Assembly (NCBI GenBank): GCA_018401015.1
Contig: JAGYLP010000016.1
Location: 1 to 44,551 of the forward strand
Length of the DNA stretch: 44,551 nucleotides
Source: Bacteroidales bacterium
Lineage (GTDB): Bacteria > Bacteroidota > Bacteroidia > Bacteroidales > M50B96
Direction of reading: 5' to 3'
Shown here: piece by piece, positions 10,347 to 19,818 of the stretch
Position numbering within the stretch: position 1 is the stretch's first letter
Layout: each line of letters starts with the position of its first letter
The notes under the pieces: generated by a model
Database searches by the model: none
What the model was told of the DNA's origin: nothing
Seen by the model: only the letters and a program-made list of their open reading frames with translations
Made by a program: the position numbers and the translations under genes

Positions 10347-11128
10347 ACGCCCAGTCATTTTCCTTTTCCAAAGAAAACAAACTCTTCATCCTCCTTGCCG
10401 GCATCTTTCTCACCAATGCCATTATAGCCGAACTTATCGGAGTGAAAATTTTCTCACTCGAAAACACGCTGGGGTTCGATTCGCTCCAAATCAGTCTTTT
10501 TGGCTTCGATAACCTCAGCCTAAACATGAGCGTGGGCATCCTAATCTGGCCCATCGTTTTCATCTTGTCCGACGTGATTAACGAATATTTTGGTCGTTCG
10601 GGAGTGCGACGCATCAGTTACCTCACCGCCGGGCTCATTGCCTATTCTTTTGTCGTTATTCTGGCCGGAACGCATCTGACTCCTGCCGATTTCTGGCTCC
10701 AGGTGAATGCCACCGATGCAAACGGCCAGGCATTCGATATCGATTATGCCTATTCCACCATTTTTCGTCAAGGATTGGGAATCATTGTGGGCTCCATCAC
10801 CGCCTTTTTAGTCGGGCAAATCGTCGATATGCATACGTTTCATTTCCTGCGTCAATTAACGAACCATCGGATGCTGTGGTTGCGAGCTACCGGTTCAACA
10901 GTCGTTTCACAGCTTATCGATAGTTTTTTGGTCCTATTCATCGCCTTTTATTGGCTGGGAAACTGGAGCATGTCGCAAGTCCTGGCGGTCGGGCTCATTC
11001 AATACCTCTACAAAGTGGGAATGGCAGTTTTACTTACTCCGCTCATTTATGCCGCCCATCGAATCATCGATTCATGGCTCGGGAAAAATCAATCGGATAA
11101 TTTAATCGAAAAAGCCAGTCAAACTTAA
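10343..11128 (+). CDS. VUT family queuosine precursor transporter (YhhQ-like)
   Basis: A 261-residue integral membrane protein with about six hydrophobic segments. Family signatures are visible: NAIIAELIGVKIF near the N-terminus, PIVFILSDVINEYFGR in the second or third segment, and a late segment with RATGSTVVSQLIDS. The VUT/YhhQ family imports queuosine precursors (preQ0/preQ1) for tRNA modification. The start at 10343 overlaps the stop of the upstream OmpA gene by four bases (ATGA), which supports this start over the longer upstream frame and suggests translational coupling. The pairing with an envelope gene looks incidental. Family call is firm; exact substrate is inferred. Confidence 0.92.
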   Translation: MNAQSFSFSKENKLFILLAGIFLTNAIIAELIGVKIFSLENTLGFDSLQISLFGFDNLSLNMSVGILIWPIVFILSDVINEYFGRSGVRRISYLTAGLIAYSFVVILAGTHLTPADFWLQVNATDANGQAFDIDYAYSTIFRQGLGIIVGSITAFLVGQIVDMHTFHFLRQLTNHRMLWLRATGSTVVSQLIDSFLVLFIAFYWLGNWSMSQVLAVGLIQYLYKVGMAVLLTPLIYAAHRIIDSWLGKNQSDNLIEKASQT

Positions 11129-11166
11129 AAAGAGACTTTACCTTAGAGCCTTTTAACGCACCCAGT

Positions 11167-12063
11167 ATGATTTCTGTTTGCATTCCTATTTACAACCAAA
11201 ACCTGGTAAGCCTTGTTGCAGGCCTGGAAACTCAACTTCAGGAACTCAATCCTCCCGCCGAAATTATACTCATCGACGATGCCTCCGATACTACTTTTCA
11301 ACTTCAAAATCGACCGCTGGGGAAAAAACATACCTACGTCGAACTCCCTGAAAATGTTGGTCGCGCCCGAATCCGAAATCTCTTCTTAGAGCACGCCCGG
11401 CACGATTACCTGCTCTTCCTCGATGGCGATGCAGCCCTGCTCGGCAACAATTTGTTAAGCAATTACCGCGATGCACTTCAGCATTTTACCCCGGTGGTTT
11501 GTGGTGGCTCCATTTACCCAACCCAGAAGCCGCCTCGCAATCAACGGCTCCGCTGGAAAAACGGGCATTTTCGCGAAAGCAAACCCGCTTTTGAACGAAA
11601 TCAGCACCCGAACCAATCCTTCATGACAAACAATTTCCTGATTCACCGATCCATTTTCGAAATCATTCGGTTCGACGAACGATTAACTCAATACGGACAT
11701 GAAGATACTTTGTTTGGCTTCGAACTCAAGCAACAGGGAATCAGGGTTCTACACATTGAAAATCCGGTACTGAACCCCGATATCGATACCAATAAAATCT
11801 TCCTTTACAAAACAGAACAAGGAATCAAGAATTTAATCCGCATCGTGCGCGAATTCAATTATCCCGATCAACTCAAGGAAGAAATCAGCTTATTACGGGT
11901 TGCCGGACTCTTAGAGAAACGCAGTAGCTTTTTCCTCATCCTGCACCGAATAAGTAAAGGATTCTTCCGGCTCTGGCTGAAAAGTGGCTATGCACCGCTC
12001 TTCATTTTCAATCTCTACAAACTGGGATATTACCTGGAAAAAAATCAGCTTAAACTCTCTTGA
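11167..12063 (+). CDS. Glycosyltransferase family 2 protein
   Basis: A 298-residue cytosolic or membrane-associated GT-A fold glycosyltransferase. The nucleotide-sugar binding region shows IDDAS (residues 37-40) and the metal-binding DGD (86-88). The acceptor-side region has the NQSFMTNNFLIHR and GHEDTLFGFELKQQG segments typical of family 2 enzymes. It probably adds a sugar to a surface glycan or lipid carrier; donor and acceptor cannot be read from the sequence. It starts 38 bp after the VUT transporter and runs into folA, which is convergent and overlaps it by 14 bp at the 3' ends. No terminator separates the two. Confidence 0.88.
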   Translation: MISVCIPIYNQNLVSLVAGLETQLQELNPPAEIILIDDASDTTFQLQNRPLGKKHTYVELPENVGRARIRNLFLEHARHDYLLFLDGDAALLGNNLLSNYRDALQHFTPVVCGGSIYPTQKPPRNQRLRWKNGHFRESKPAFERNQHPNQSFMTNNFLIHRSIFEIIRFDERLTQYGHEDTLFGFELKQQGIRVLHIENPVLNPDIDTNKIFLYKTEQGIKNLIRIVREFNYPDQLKEEISLLRVAGLLEKRSSFFLILHRISKGFFRLWLKSGYAPLFIFNLYKLGYYLEKNQLKLS

Positions 12064-12550
12064 TTCGCTCCAACAGCATGAAAGTGGAGGGATAATCATT
12101 CTTTTCCGAGGCAGGAACAAAATCATGCTCCAACGCCTCCCATGCTTGCTCATCAATTTCCGGGAAAAAAGTATCTCCTTCCACCTGCGTATGCACTTTT
12201 GTTAAGTAAATCCGTTGTGCTAATGGCAGAAACTGTTCGTAAAGTTTACCTCCTCCTATGATGAAATTTTCATTGACGGACGATAAGTATAACAAGGCTT
12301 CATCGATGCTATAAACTACCTGGCAATTGGGGAAGTGGCTGTTCTTATTTCCGGTTAACACCAGATTCTCACGGTTAGGAAGAGCTCCGTTAGGCAGTGA
12401 TTCAAAGGTCTTTCGACCCATCAATATGGTATGGTCGGTTGTAAGTCGCTTGAAACGCTTCAAATCCTCCGACAAACGCCATGGTAACTGGTTTTTCATT
12501 CCAATTACTCGATTTTCCGACATGGCTACAATTATGGAAATCAATTTCAT
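12050..12550 (-). CDS. folA: Dihydrofolate reductase
   Basis: A 166-residue cytosolic enzyme that reduces dihydrofolate to tetrahydrofolate with NADPH. The N-terminus ISIIVAMSENRVIGMKNQLPW is the expected substrate and cofactor entry region, followed by ILMGRKTFESL (NADPH binding) and FIIGGGKLYEQFL near the C-terminal half. Length is normal for bacterial DHFR. It lies downstream of thyA on the same strand with a 246-bp gap, consistent with the usual functional pairing, since thymidylate synthase produces the dihydrofolate this enzyme recycles. Its last 14 bases overlap the convergent glycosyltransferase gene. Confidence 0.96.
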   Translation of the reverse strand: MKLISIIVAMSENRVIGMKNQLPWRLSEDLKRFKRLTTDHTILMGRKTFESLPNGALPNRENLVLTGNKNSHFPNCQVVYSIDEALLYLSSVNENFIIGGGKLYEQFLPLAQRIYLTKVHTQVEGDTFFPEIDEQAWEALEHDFVPASEKNDYPSTFMLLERIKRV

Positions 12551-12796
12551 AAATAATTCAATCGTTTAGGGTCAACCGACCTGATTTTGCCTGCCGCGTT
12601 TCCTTTCCAGGGGTATCTTTTTCTCTTCCTGTCGTGTTAATCCTGAGTTGTTGTGTTAATTCATTCGTTAAGGCTCCTCCGTATTAAACTCATTTTTTAG
12701 AAGGAGCGGTTTTTATGGTTAGCTATTTATTTTTCTTACTTTCCCAATTCATCTAATCCGTCGAGAACTAATTCCAGGCTACTCCAAAACAAATTC

Positions 12797-13591
12797 CTAA
12801 ACCGCAATGGGTGCTTTTATATGAGGATGCGCCTCATAATGAAGCAGTTCAACATCCTGATAAGTAAAATCGAAAAGGGATTGTATCGAATCGTTGAGTT
12901 TCAATTGGGGTAAAGCAAGCGGGCTTCGTTCCAATTGGAGTTTAGCCTGATCGAGGTGGTTCAGGTACAAATGAGCATCGCCTAAAGTATGTACGAACTC
13001 ACCAGCCTGAAGTCCGGTAACCTGAGCCATCATGTGGGTAAGTAGCGCATAAGAAGCGATATTAAACGGAACACCTAAAAAGATATCGGCCGATCGCTGG
13101 TACAACTGACAACTCAGTTTTCCATCGGCTACATAAAATTGAAACAAAATATGACAAGGCGGTAAAGCCATCTTATCCAAATCGCCAACATTCCATGCAC
13201 TTACAATATGTCGGCGGCTATCCGGATTGTTCCGAATACTCGCTACTACCTGCGAAATCTGATCGATTGCGCCTCCATCGGGGGTACCCCACGACCTCCA
13301 TTGCGATCCGTAAACCGGACCCAAATTCCCATCGGCATCGGCCCATTCGTTCCAAATTCTGACATTATTCTCTTGCAAATAGCGCACATTCGTATTGCCC
13401 GATAAAAACCACAGGAGTTCGTGCACAATCGAGTGAAAATGGAGCTTCTTGGTCGTTAAGAGCGGAAAGCCTTCGGCCAAATTAAAACGCATTTGATAAC
13501 CAAAAATAGAGCGTGTTCCGGTTCCCGTCCGATCCGATTTCGTAAAACCATTGTCGAGAACTTCCTTTAAGAGATTCAAATAGACCTTCAT
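12797..13591 (-). CDS. thyA: Thymidylate synthase (ThyA type)
   Basis: A 264-residue enzyme that methylates dUMP to dTMP using methylene-tetrahydrofolate. The catalytic cysteine is C146 in [11 protein letters not shown]. The phosphate-binding [10 protein letters not shown] loop is at 19-28, RRH at 126-128, and [17 protein letters not shown] forms the dUMP pocket. Length and cysteine position match the classical E. coli type enzyme. It is transcribed from the region it shares divergently with der and lies upstream of folA. The 246-bp gap to folA has no gene or clear terminator, so shared transcription is possible but not shown. Confidence 0.97.
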   Translation of the reverse strand: MKVYLNLLKEVLDNGFTKSDRTGTGTRSIFGYQMRFNLAEGFPLLTTKKLHFHSIVHELLWFLSGNTNVRYLQENNVRIWNEWADADGNLGPVYGSQWRSWGTPDGGAIDQISQVVASIRNNPDSRRHIVSAWNVGDLDKMALPPCHILFQFYVADGKLSCQLYQRSADIFLGVPFNIASYALLTHMMAQVTGLQAGEFVHTLGDAHLYLNHLDQAKLQLERSPLALPQLKLNDSIQSLFDFTYQDVELLHYEAHPHIKAPIAV

Positions 13592-13683
13592 ACTTCAATA
13601 AGCAGCTTCAAAAATTTCAACTCCTAATAAAGAAAAAAAAGTCCAATCGGGAGAATCATCTTCCGAAGTTAACATTTACCGCT

Positions 13684-13691
13684 TACCTTTG
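13684..13691 (+). promoter_or_regulatory. Candidate Bacteroidota -7 box upstream of der
   Basis: TACCTTTG matches the Bacteroidota housekeeping -7 consensus TAnnTTTG exactly and lies 69 bp before the der start codon, in the divergent thyA-der gap. No TTG is seen at the expected -33 position, so this is a candidate only. Confidence 0.4.
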
Positions 13692-13760
13692 ACCCCGCTC
13701 GATTCTAATTGCTAATTCGCAAATTATCAATCGGCAACACTCTAAAATGAGAAGAATAAA

Positions 13761-15065
13761 ATGGGAAATATAGTAGCTATTGTAGGACGACCAAACGTGG
13801 GAAAATCCACCCTGTTCAATCGATTAACCGAATCGAGAAAAGCCATTGTCGATGAGGTGAGTGGTGTGACCCGCGACCGCCAATACGGAAAAGCTTTATG
13901 GAATGGTAGGGAGTTCTCGGTAGTCGATACCGGCGGTTATGCGATTAATACGGAAGATGTTTTCGAAGAAGAGATTCGGAAGCAAGTCATTATTGCTATC
14001 GAAGAAGCCGATTCGATCATTTTCCTGGTCGATGTGCAAAATGGCATAACCGACCTCGATCTCGAAGTGGCTCAACTGCTGCGTCGAGTTAAAAAACCGG
14101 TCCTCCTGGCAGTAAACAAGATCGATCATTCCAACCTGACTTACGAAGCTCAAGAGTTTTATAAACTCGGACTTGGCAACTTATACCTGCTCAGCGCCAT
14201 GAACGGCTCCGGAACCGGCGAATTACTCGACGATCTGGTTGCCGGTTTCAAAAAAGACGACCAGGACGAAGAATCAGAAACCCCTCGATTTGCTATTGTT
14301 GGCCGTCCAAATGTTGGTAAATCTTCCCTCATCAATGCGCTCATTGGCTCGGAACGAAACATCGTAACACCCATTGCCGGAACAACGCGCGATACCATCT
14401 ACACCCGATATCATAAATTCGGATTCGACTTCGAAATGATCGATACCGCGGGCCTAAGGAAAAAAAGTCGCCAAATGGACGATATCGAGTTCTATTCGGT
14501 GCTCCGAACCATTCGGGCTATCGAAAACTCCGATGTGTGCCTCCTCATGATCGATGCCGAACGAGGAGTCGAATCGCAAGACATGAATATCTTCCATCAA
14601 ATCGTGAAGAACCGAAAAGGAGTGGTAATCCTCGTCAATAAATGGGATCTAATTGAAAAACAAAACGATACAGCTAAAGCATATCAAAAAGCCATCGAGG
14701 AAAAAATAGCACCCTTCAACGATGTACCCATCCTCTTTATCTCCGCTACCGAGAAACAACGCATTCACAAAGCCCTCGAAACTGCTGTCGAAGTTTTTCA
14801 TAATCGTCGGAAAAAAGTCCCTACCTCCAAACTAAATGAGGTCATGCTCGAAGCCATCGAACAGTTTTCACCTCCATCGGTAAAAGGGAAGTTCATCAAA
14901 ATCAAATATGTAACCCAACTACCCAATTATGCTCCGGCCTTTGCCTTCTTTTGTAACCTGCCTCAATACATTCGGGAACCTTACAAACGATACCTCGAAA
15001 ACCGGCTTCGCGAACATTTCAACTTCTCGGGAGTTCCCATTCAAATCTTCTTCCGAAAGAAATAA
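13761..15065 (+). CDS. der: Ribosome biogenesis GTPase Der (EngA)
   Basis: A 434-residue double GTPase required for maturation of the 50S ribosomal subunit. Two complete G domains are visible: the first with GRPNVGKST (about 8-16), DTGG and NKID; the second with GRPNVGKSS (about 180), DTAGL and NKWD. A C-terminal KH-like domain follows and ends [13 protein letters not shown]. Length is normal. A candidate -7 box lies upstream. A small lipoprotein gene starts 37 bp downstream on the same strand. Confidence 0.97.
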   Translation: MGNIVAIVGRPNVGKSTLFNRLTESRKAIVDEVSGVTRDRQYGKALWNGREFSVVDTGGYAINTEDVFEEEIRKQVIIAIEEADSIIFLVDVQNGITDLDLEVAQLLRRVKKPVLLAVNKIDHSNLTYEAQEFYKLGLGNLYLLSAMNGSGTGELLDDLVAGFKKDDQDEESETPRFAIVGRPNVGKSSLINALIGSERNIVTPIAGTTRDTIYTRYHKFGFDFEMIDTAGLRKKSRQMDDIEFYSVLRTIRAIENSDVCLLMIDAERGVESQDMNIFHQIVKNRKGVVILVNKWDLIEKQNDTAKAYQKAIEEKIAPFNDVPILFISATEKQRIHKALETAVEVFHNRRKKVPTSKLNEVMLEAIEQFSPPSVKGKFIKIKYVTQLPNYAPAFAFFCNLPQYIREPYKRYLENRLREHFNFSGVPIQIFFRKK

Positions 15066-15102
15066 TTGCCACTAAATTCGGTTAATGATAAAAACCTAGA
15101 TT

Positions 15103-15645
15103 ATGTCGAAGCTCGCTCAAAAACAAAACAAGTCGAATGCTCTTTCCTTCCTTATTTTAGGGCTGTTTTGGCTCAGCTTCCTACCCGCTTGCGACGAAAT
15201 AGAAACCTATTCGGAGATCCCGCAAATCGAATACATCGAAACGACTATTATCGATAGCACCGATGCTCTCGGAAATCCAAAAACCTTTGTAAAACTCTTG
15301 TTTACTGCCATCGATGGCGACGGCGATATGGGCTTAAACGACTTCGACACGATAAACCCGTTTACCGGCATGTACGAGTACAACTTTTTCTCCACCCTCT
15401 TTTTTGTCGATTCAGCTGGCTACGACTCAGCTCCCGTTCCAGCCTACAATTTTAGAATCCCCTACATCGAATTTGAAAACCATAAAGCGTATAAAGCCGA
15501 TATTACCGTAGAATTTCAATATTTCCGCGATTTCCTGGCAACCGACTCCATTGCCTACGAATTTTTCATCGTCGATCGCGCCTTGAATCACAGCGATACG
15601 GTGCTTACTCCGGCTATTTCCTTAAACCAGGTCAGCACACCCTAA
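15103..15645 (+). CDS. Small lipoprotein of unknown function
   Basis: A 180-residue protein with a lipoprotein signal: a hydrophobic stretch followed by the lipobox LPAC (C30). The mature part begins with acidic residues and contains AIDGDGDMGLND (about 66-77), an aspartate-rich loop that could bind calcium. The remainder looks like a beta-rich domain. I recognise the general type, short Bacteroidota lipoproteins with a DGDGD loop, but know no function for it. The gene is 37 bp after der and 24 bp before a glycosyltransferase, all on one strand. Confidence 0.8.
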   Translation: MSKLAQKQNKSNALSFLILGLFWLSFLPACDEIETYSEIPQIEYIETTIIDSTDALGNPKTFVKLLFTAIDGDGDMGLNDFDTINPFTGMYEYNFFSTLFFVDSAGYDSAPVPAYNFRIPYIEFENHKAYKADITVEFQYFRDFLATDSIAYEFFIVDRALNHSDTVLTPAISLNQVSTP

Positions 15646-15669
15646 GCGGCCTGAAACCTACCTTATGAC

Positions 15670-16800
15670 GTGACCGGGCATTCACATAAAAAACGGATTA
15701 TCATCAGCGTAAGTAATCACCTGGTGGCCGACCAACGCGTCCATAAAATTGCTTTAAGTCTGCAATCGCAAAATTGGGAGGTATTGCTCCTGGGCCGACG
15801 ATATCGGAACTCGCCTCCCATTGCAAAAAGAAGCTATCAAACGCACCGTATGCACTTACTTTTCCGAAAAGGATTTCTTTTTTATGCCGAACTCAACCTC
15901 CGTCTATTCTTCTTCCTTCTCTTCAACCGAAATGCCTTTCTCTATGCCAACGATTTAGATACATTGCCAGCGAATTTCCTTGCCAGCAAAATCGCCCATC
16001 GTCCCCTTTTGTACGATAGCCACGAGTATTTCACCGAAGTGCCGGAACTCGTCCACCGAAAAAGAGTTCAAGCAGTCTGGCTGCAAATAGAGCGCTTCAT
16101 CTTCCCCAAACTAAAGCATGCCATTACTGTTTGCGATTCGATTGCTGAAATCTACCGTGAAAAATATCAGATACCGGTAAGCGTGGTCCGGAACCTGCCT
16201 ATGCAAAAGCAAAGGGATTCGGTGTCAAGTAGCTACAATCTGGATTCCAGGGTTGTGCTCTACCAGGGTGCACTCAACTATGGCCGCGGACTCGAATTAC
16301 TCATCGAGGCCATTGCTCTCAGCAGTAAATTAGAATGTTGGATTGTTGGCTCCGGCGATTTGGAAGAAGCTTTGAAGCATAAAGTCCGGGAAATGGGATT
16401 AGAAGACCGGATTCGTTTCCTGGGACAAGTGCCTTTGGAAGAGTTATCGTCCATCACCCGGCAAGCAGCCCTGGGGGTAAGCCTCGAAGAAAACATCGGC
16501 TTGAACTATTATTTCGCCTTGCCAAACAAACTGTTCGACTACATACAAGCGGGCATCCCGGTGCTCTGCTCCGATTTACCGGAAATGACCAACATTGTAA
16601 GCGAGTGGAAGGTAGGGTGGACCGTTAAAGACCGAAGTCCGGAGAATCTAATAAAACAACTGGAATCTATCATACAGGATCCAATTGAACGCCTACAAAA
16701 ACACGAAGCCTGCATCGAAGCTGCCAAGGAACTGGTTTGGGAAAACGAAGTTGAAATCCTCTTTAAAACCATCAACCAACAACTGCCACATAAGCCTTAG
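15670..16800 (+). CDS. Glycosyltransferase family 4 protein
   Basis: A 376-residue GT-B fold glycosyltransferase. The N-terminal domain contains IIISVSNHLVADQRVHKIA and DSHEYFTEVPEL. The C-terminal donor-binding domain shows VVLYQGALNYGRGLELLIEA, the WIVGSGDLEE segment and the EENIGLNYYFALPNKLFDYI region with the family E-x7-E pattern. Sugar and acceptor are unknown; surface polysaccharide or lipid glycosylation is likely. The start is a GTG at 15670. The nearby ATG at 15665 is in another frame and stops after two codons, so the GTG is the only start that fits the N-terminal domain. Confidence 0.88.
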   Translation: MTGHSHKKRIIISVSNHLVADQRVHKIALSLQSQNWEVLLLGRRYRNSPPIAKRSYQTHRMHLLFRKGFLFYAELNLRLFFFLLFNRNAFLYANDLDTLPANFLASKIAHRPLLYDSHEYFTEVPELVHRKRVQAVWLQIERFIFPKLKHAITVCDSIAEIYREKYQIPVSVVRNLPMQKQRDSVSSSYNLDSRVVLYQGALNYGRGLELLIEAIALSSKLECWIVGSGDLEEALKHKVREMGLEDRIRFLGQVPLEELSSITRQAALGVSLEENIGLNYYFALPNKLFDYIQAGIPVLCSDLPEMTNIVSEWKVGWTVKDRSPENLIKQLESIIQDPIERLQKHEACIEAAKELVWENEVEILFKTINQQLPHKP

Positions 16801-16804
16801 GTGA

Positions 16805-17062
16805 CTATTGGCAAGTGGGTAGGACTATTCTCTCCTGTAGATTACCCTTAAAAAGTGTATCAGTAAATCGGTTGGCTACAACTCCATTTTCACAACACTT
16901 CAAATCAAAAGTCACCAAAGACAGTGAGTAAAACCACTGAGCTACTTTTGGATTAGGATTTCCATCTTGTTTCTGAAGCTGCGTTATGAAACAAATAGAT
17001 GAATCTATCAATCGATATTTGCCAGTAATAAAGTACCCTCCCGTCCTCGCTAGACATCGCCC
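16805..17062 (-). pseudogene. Possible C-terminal remnant of a lost gene
   Basis: The minus strand is open for about 85 codons from a stop near 17065 down to a TAG-type end at 16805, without an ATG start. The translation (for example SICFITQLQKQDG, WFYSLSLVTFDLKC, RFTDTLFKGNLQER) has the mixed composition of a real protein rather than the low-complexity look of a shadow frame. No upstream gene body remains. I do not recognise the family. It could be the degraded 3' end of a gene once convergent with the glycosyltransferase, or chance. Confidence 0.25.
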
Positions 17063-17073
17063 CTAAACCGTTT

Positions 17074-17081
17074 TATCTTTG
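17074..17081 (+). promoter_or_regulatory. Candidate Bacteroidota -7 box upstream of the T9SS-tagged protein
   Basis: TATCTTTG matches TAnnTTTG exactly, 117 bp before the ATG at 17198. This would give a leader of about 110 nt. No matching TTG at -33 is seen. Confidence 0.45.
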
Positions 17082-17197
17082 CAGTATTGAATTTGACTTC
17101 AATTCAAACAAACGGGTTCGCTTACCCCTGATTTCCATATTTTACACCGAGTGTCCGCATGGGCATTCCTGCCCCTTAACTTTTAAACTTAATCACT

Positions 17198-18220
17198 ATG
17201 AAAATACTCATTCAGAGCATGGTATTAATCGCTTGCGTTAGCCTGCTCACCAACAAAATCAAAGCACAGCCCAATTATCCGGTAGATTTCCAGATAAAAT
17301 ACTCCTTTACGATGAGTGAGGAGCATTATTACCTGACCGATGATCCATCCGAAATCCCAGTGCTCGATAAAATCCGCATGAGCAACTCCTTCCAACTAAT
17401 GGATGTAGTGAGGTATAAATTGCCCGACGATCAATTAACGAGCATTGTTTATCGCACTGCTTACACGGAAACGGAAGGAAGCGGAATTACACCACCCACA
17501 TGGATCATGATTGATCCGGATGCAACCTATACCTATAACAATCAGGGTGAACTCATTCAGCAGGTGGAACACACCGAGGATTACCTTGATTTGAAGGAAA
17601 ATGGCAACAGTCTCTTTGCAAATCTACCGGTGATAAACAACGAACGAATACAAGAGTTACAGGAGGCAGGACTTACGGTACTGTATGAAAACAACCAACT
17701 CACGATTCAAGCTCCCGCCTTCAAATTGATTATCGATTATGACCAGGCGTTCACCCTAATGCAACGATTCGATGAAAACCAGTCACTTTTGTATGAAGAA
17801 ATCAACTTTTACGAAACACTGACTGGTGGCGAACTTGTCCGGAAACTGCATCAGGAAAGAACACCGAAAAAACTAGAAAACGGTAGCTGTGTAGAAGAGA
17901 TTCTAACACGATATTATTCGAATCATGTGGTAGATTACGGCAGGAAATCAAAAACGCAAAGTATTTCAACCATCGAAGAAGATATCCAACTTTTTCCTAA
18001 CCCTGCACAAGATTGGATTCAATTACAAATCCACCCCGGCATACAGAAAAACTCTAAGCAAATCCAGTTGATTGCCAGCGATGGAAAAACGATTAAAAGC
18101 TGGAATCCAAATCAATGGGACAACCAACCGATTAACATTGAACAGCTGGCTCCGGGCCACTACTTCTTCCTGATTAAAGGAAATAATTTTCAGTACACCA
18201 AAGCGCTTATTAAACTCTAA
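17198..18220 (+). CDS. Secreted protein of unknown function with T9SS sorting domain
   Basis: A 340-residue protein with a signal peptide ending IKAQ and a C-terminal T9SS type A domain (about 265-340) containing LFPNPAQDW, the beta-strand pattern IQLIASDGK, and LAPGHYFFLIKG before a basic end. The body (about 25-260) is not recognised; it is beta-rich and hydrophilic, with one cysteine near 230. The next gene, a lipase-like hydrolase, starts 12 bp downstream, so the two are probably one transcript. A candidate -7 box lies upstream. Export to the cell surface is well supported; the biochemical role is not. Confidence 0.85.
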   Translation: MKILIQSMVLIACVSLLTNKIKAQPNYPVDFQIKYSFTMSEEHYYLTDDPSEIPVLDKIRMSNSFQLMDVVRYKLPDDQLTSIVYRTAYTETEGSGITPPTWIMIDPDATYTYNNQGELIQQVEHTEDYLDLKENGNSLFANLPVINNERIQELQEAGLTVLYENNQLTIQAPAFKLIIDYDQAFTLMQRFDENQSLLYEEINFYETLTGGELVRKLHQERTPKKLENGSCVEEILTRYYSNHVVDYGRKSKTQSISTIEEDIQLFPNPAQDWIQLQIHPGIQKNSKQIQLIASDGKTIKSWNPNQWDNQPINIEQLAPGHYFFLIKGNNFQYTKALIKL

Positions 18221-18231
18221 AACAATTCAAT

Positions 18232-19818
18232 ATGAAAACTATACATAACAAAAGCATATCCATCTATTTGATAGCGGGCATTTTACTAATCAACCTATTA
18301 CCCAGAGCTTATGCACAAAACAATTGTGAGGAAGAAAAACTGATACGCTATGAAAAGGGAGTAGAGTATTCCGAAAGCATTACACCCGTATTCTACACTC
18401 CTCCCGAGGTTACCTGGGATAACGGCTTCGACAGCACCCAATTCCGAATAGTATATTTTGTACATGGCTTAGCAGGAAATTCATCCTCTTTGGGCACCAT
18501 GGCCGAAAGCCTGGCGAGTACCCATAAAATTATTCCGGTTACACCCAATTATTCCGGGAATAATCTAACTGAGGCAGCCATCGATTTAAATAATTCGATG
18601 CATGCACTTTCCGACAACATCAACATTATTTTAAACCAACCAAATCCGTCCAGGAACTTCACCATCGCTCATTCTCAAGGGGGTATCATAAGTCGATCTC
18701 TTTTAGCCTATTACGACAGCCTAAATCTTCCCCTAGAGGAGCGATTGTATGGAGGGCTTGTAACGCTTGGAACACCACACCTTGGCTCCAAATTAATCAA
18801 TCACATGCCTGAACTGATTACCTATATCGGAACTTCTGCTGCAGCACTCATCGCCGGACCTTTGTGGGAGAATGTTCACGAACACTGGCTAAGCGGTCTC
18901 ATCGTTAGCGCTACAATTAGCCAAGATGGTATAGAAGCTTATGGAAGCGCAGCTGCTGTAAGACTCATTCCCTTAGGCTTTGACGATTATTTAAGCCCGC
19001 TACTTCCAAAATATGCGTTTAATAGTCCTGCCATCAATCAACTCAATGCACATCTTAGCGAGATTCCTGTTGTCGCAATGGCAGGCATCGAGGATCAACC
19101 TGTTTTATGGCGAACCCTCCATTCGTTAAGAAACGATCCGAACGATCAACCGGCCTTCACCGCCGACGACGACGCCGGATTTATCACCGAAGCGAATACC
19201 AATTATGCTTTCTACGATGCGAAGTATATCGCCTACTCTGAATTATACGATCACCTGAGCACCGCCCCTTGCTCTTTTATTCAATGGCTGATAAGTCCAC
19301 TTTATTGCAGCGGGTTAACTATCTGGGACGATATTTTAAATTTGGACAATGTATTTGGATTAGGCGAAGACGACGCAAAACAAATTAGGGATGGATATTT
19401 TGAAGGTCGAGAATGGTGGATAAATGCCAACAATTCCTTTCGTTACCTAATTGGAGCCTATGGCGATCAGGAAAGCATATCGGAAACCCATTACGTATGC
19501 CGATGCTCCTATAAACCATTACATATAACCATAAATACAACCTTACCCATTGGCGAACCCTGCACACATGAAATATTATGGAATAATTGTAACGAATATC
19601 CACTTTTAATTACTAATTTTACCAATCAACCTTCTGACGGAATCGTTCTTACTGAATCTGCTTACGGCCCTAGCGACAATATACATTTCTATCCGGTAAC
19701 ACTACAAGGGTCTAATCACCAGCAAATGAAAAATGACTCAAAGGTTGGAATTGAATTGAATAATTTACTCAACGGAAATTTTGGTAACTATTTCAAGACA
19801 AATGAACTACAAAACTAA
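18232..19818 (+). CDS. Secreted alpha/beta hydrolase, lipase or PGAP1-like esterase
   Basis: A 528-residue protein with a signal peptide ending RAYAQ. The alpha/beta hydrolase core shows the oxyanion loop FVHGLAG (76-82) and a nucleophile elbow AHSQG (S148), where alanine replaces the first glycine of GxSxG as in some lipases. The catalytic histidine is probably H496 in SNHQQMKN, near the C-terminus, so the fold spans the whole chain with a long insertion (about 200-440). LGTPHLGS (about 178) is typical of lipases and PGAP1-like proteins. Substrate is probably a lipid or other ester. There is no T9SS domain. It overlaps the next gene by 17 bp and follows the T9SS protein by 12 bp, suggesting a functional set. 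Confidence 0.8.
   Translation: MKTIHNKSISIYLIAGILLINLLPRAYAQNNCEEEKLIRYEKGVEYSESITPVFYTPPEVTWDNGFDSTQFRIVYFVHGLAGNSSSLGTMAESLASTHKIIPVTPNYSGNNLTEAAIDLNNSMHALSDNINIILNQPNPSRNFTIAHSQGGIISRSLLAYYDSLNLPLEERLYGGLVTLGTPHLGSKLINHMPELITYIGTSAAALIAGPLWENVHEHWLSGLIVSATISQDGIEAYGSAAAVRLIPLGFDDYLSPLLPKYAFNSPAINQLNAHLSEIPVVAMAGIEDQPVLWRTLHSLRNDPNDQPAFTADDDAGFITEANTNYAFYDAKYIAYSELYDHLSTAPCSFIQWLISPLYCSGLTIWDDILNLDNVFGLGEDDAKQIRDGYFEGREWWINANNSFRYLIGAYGDQESISETHYVCRCSYKPLHITINTTLPIGEPCTHEILWNNCNEYPLLITNFTNQPSDGIVLTESAYGPSDNIHFYPVTLQGSNHQQMKNDSKVGIELNNLLNGNFGNYFKTNELQN

Larger units (their letters stand above)
16801..17197. other. Intergenic region with a possible gene remnant
   Basis: A 397-bp gap between the glycosyltransferase and the T9SS-tagged gene. 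The minus strand is open from about 17062 to 16805 with a protein-like translation (listed separately). A candidate promoter lies at 17074. Nothing else is evident. Confidence 0.5.

Noticed and set aside
15665-15673. ATG start for the family 4 glycosyltransferase
   Set aside because: The ATG is followed by one codon and a TGA in another frame; only the GTG at 15670 is in frame.
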